Assembly (NCBI GenBank): GCA_031373545.1
Contig: JANMMT010000085.1
Coordinates: 1 to 22,670, forward strand
Direction: 5' to 3'
DNA length: 22,670 nt
DNA from: JADCCX01 sp031373545
GTDB taxonomy: Bacteria; Pseudomonadota; Alphaproteobacteria; Rhizobiales; Beijerinckiaceae
Positions 22,331 to 22,670 of the stretch are shown piece by piece. The position numbers and the translations under genes were made by a program. The notes below the pieces were generated by a model. The model had not been told where the DNA came from. It saw only the letters and a program-made list of their open reading frames with translations, and did not search any database. Every line of letters begins with the position of its first letter. The stretch's first letter is position 1.

Positions 22331-22670
<340 letters not shown>

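Overview
The window comes from an alphaproteobacterium, most likely of the Hyphomicrobiales (Rhizobiales). Three things point there. The 16S rRNA 5' end at the right edge has alphaproteobacterial signatures. Lysyl-tRNA synthetase is class I. Several lineage-typical genes are present: DUF2093, DUF4170, a DUF6101-like protein, a DivL-type tyrosine 'histidine kinase', and a TsaE-AmgK fusion. Most of the window is ordinary high-GC chromosomal core, densely packed and mostly coded on the minus strand.

Layout. (1) Positions 1-1872, plus strand: the end of sdhA, then a VapD-family gene, a small two-helix membrane protein, and sdhB. The two middle genes overlap by 4 nt and have lower GC than the sdh genes (hand-counted about 56% in the middle of vapD and 50% over 841-1080, against 65% in a sample line of sdhB). 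They look like a cassette inserted between two respiratory-complex subunits. (2) 1900-3134, minus: a YggT membrane protein and a secreted dienelactone-hydrolase-like enzyme; a DUF2093 gene follows on the plus strand. (3) 8051 down to 3466, minus: a tight operon of a MAPEG protein, a CysQ-like phosphatase, DUF4170, a DUF374 (LpxJ-type) acyltransferase, waaA and lpxK, mainly for lipid A and inner-core LPS assembly. (4) 8247-9501: a DUF6101-like protein carrying a 15-nt tandem repeat, convergent with a lytic-transglycosylase-like protein. (5) lysK (minus) and leuB (plus) diverge across a 378-nt gap holding a duplicated GANTC-containing repeat. (6) 18393 down to 12761, minus: ahcY with its own terminator, then divL and the overlapping tsaE-amgK fusion, linking SAH recycling, the CtrA cell-cycle network, tRNA t6A modification and MurNAc salvage. 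(7) 18506-21745: a small channel-like membrane protein, an exported extensin-like (LAS/M15-type) protein, and a large membrane-anchored M23 endopeptidase. (8) 22012 to the end: a strong rRNA promoter, a structured leader, and the first ~340 nt of 16S rRNA.

The best candidate for something new is the VapD-membrane protein pair inside the succinate dehydrogenase operon. The regulatory motifs (ahcY palindrome, GANTC repeats, GANTC pair before divL) are visible in the sequence, but what binds them is inferred. No CRISPR array, insertion sequence, phage or tRNA gene was seen.
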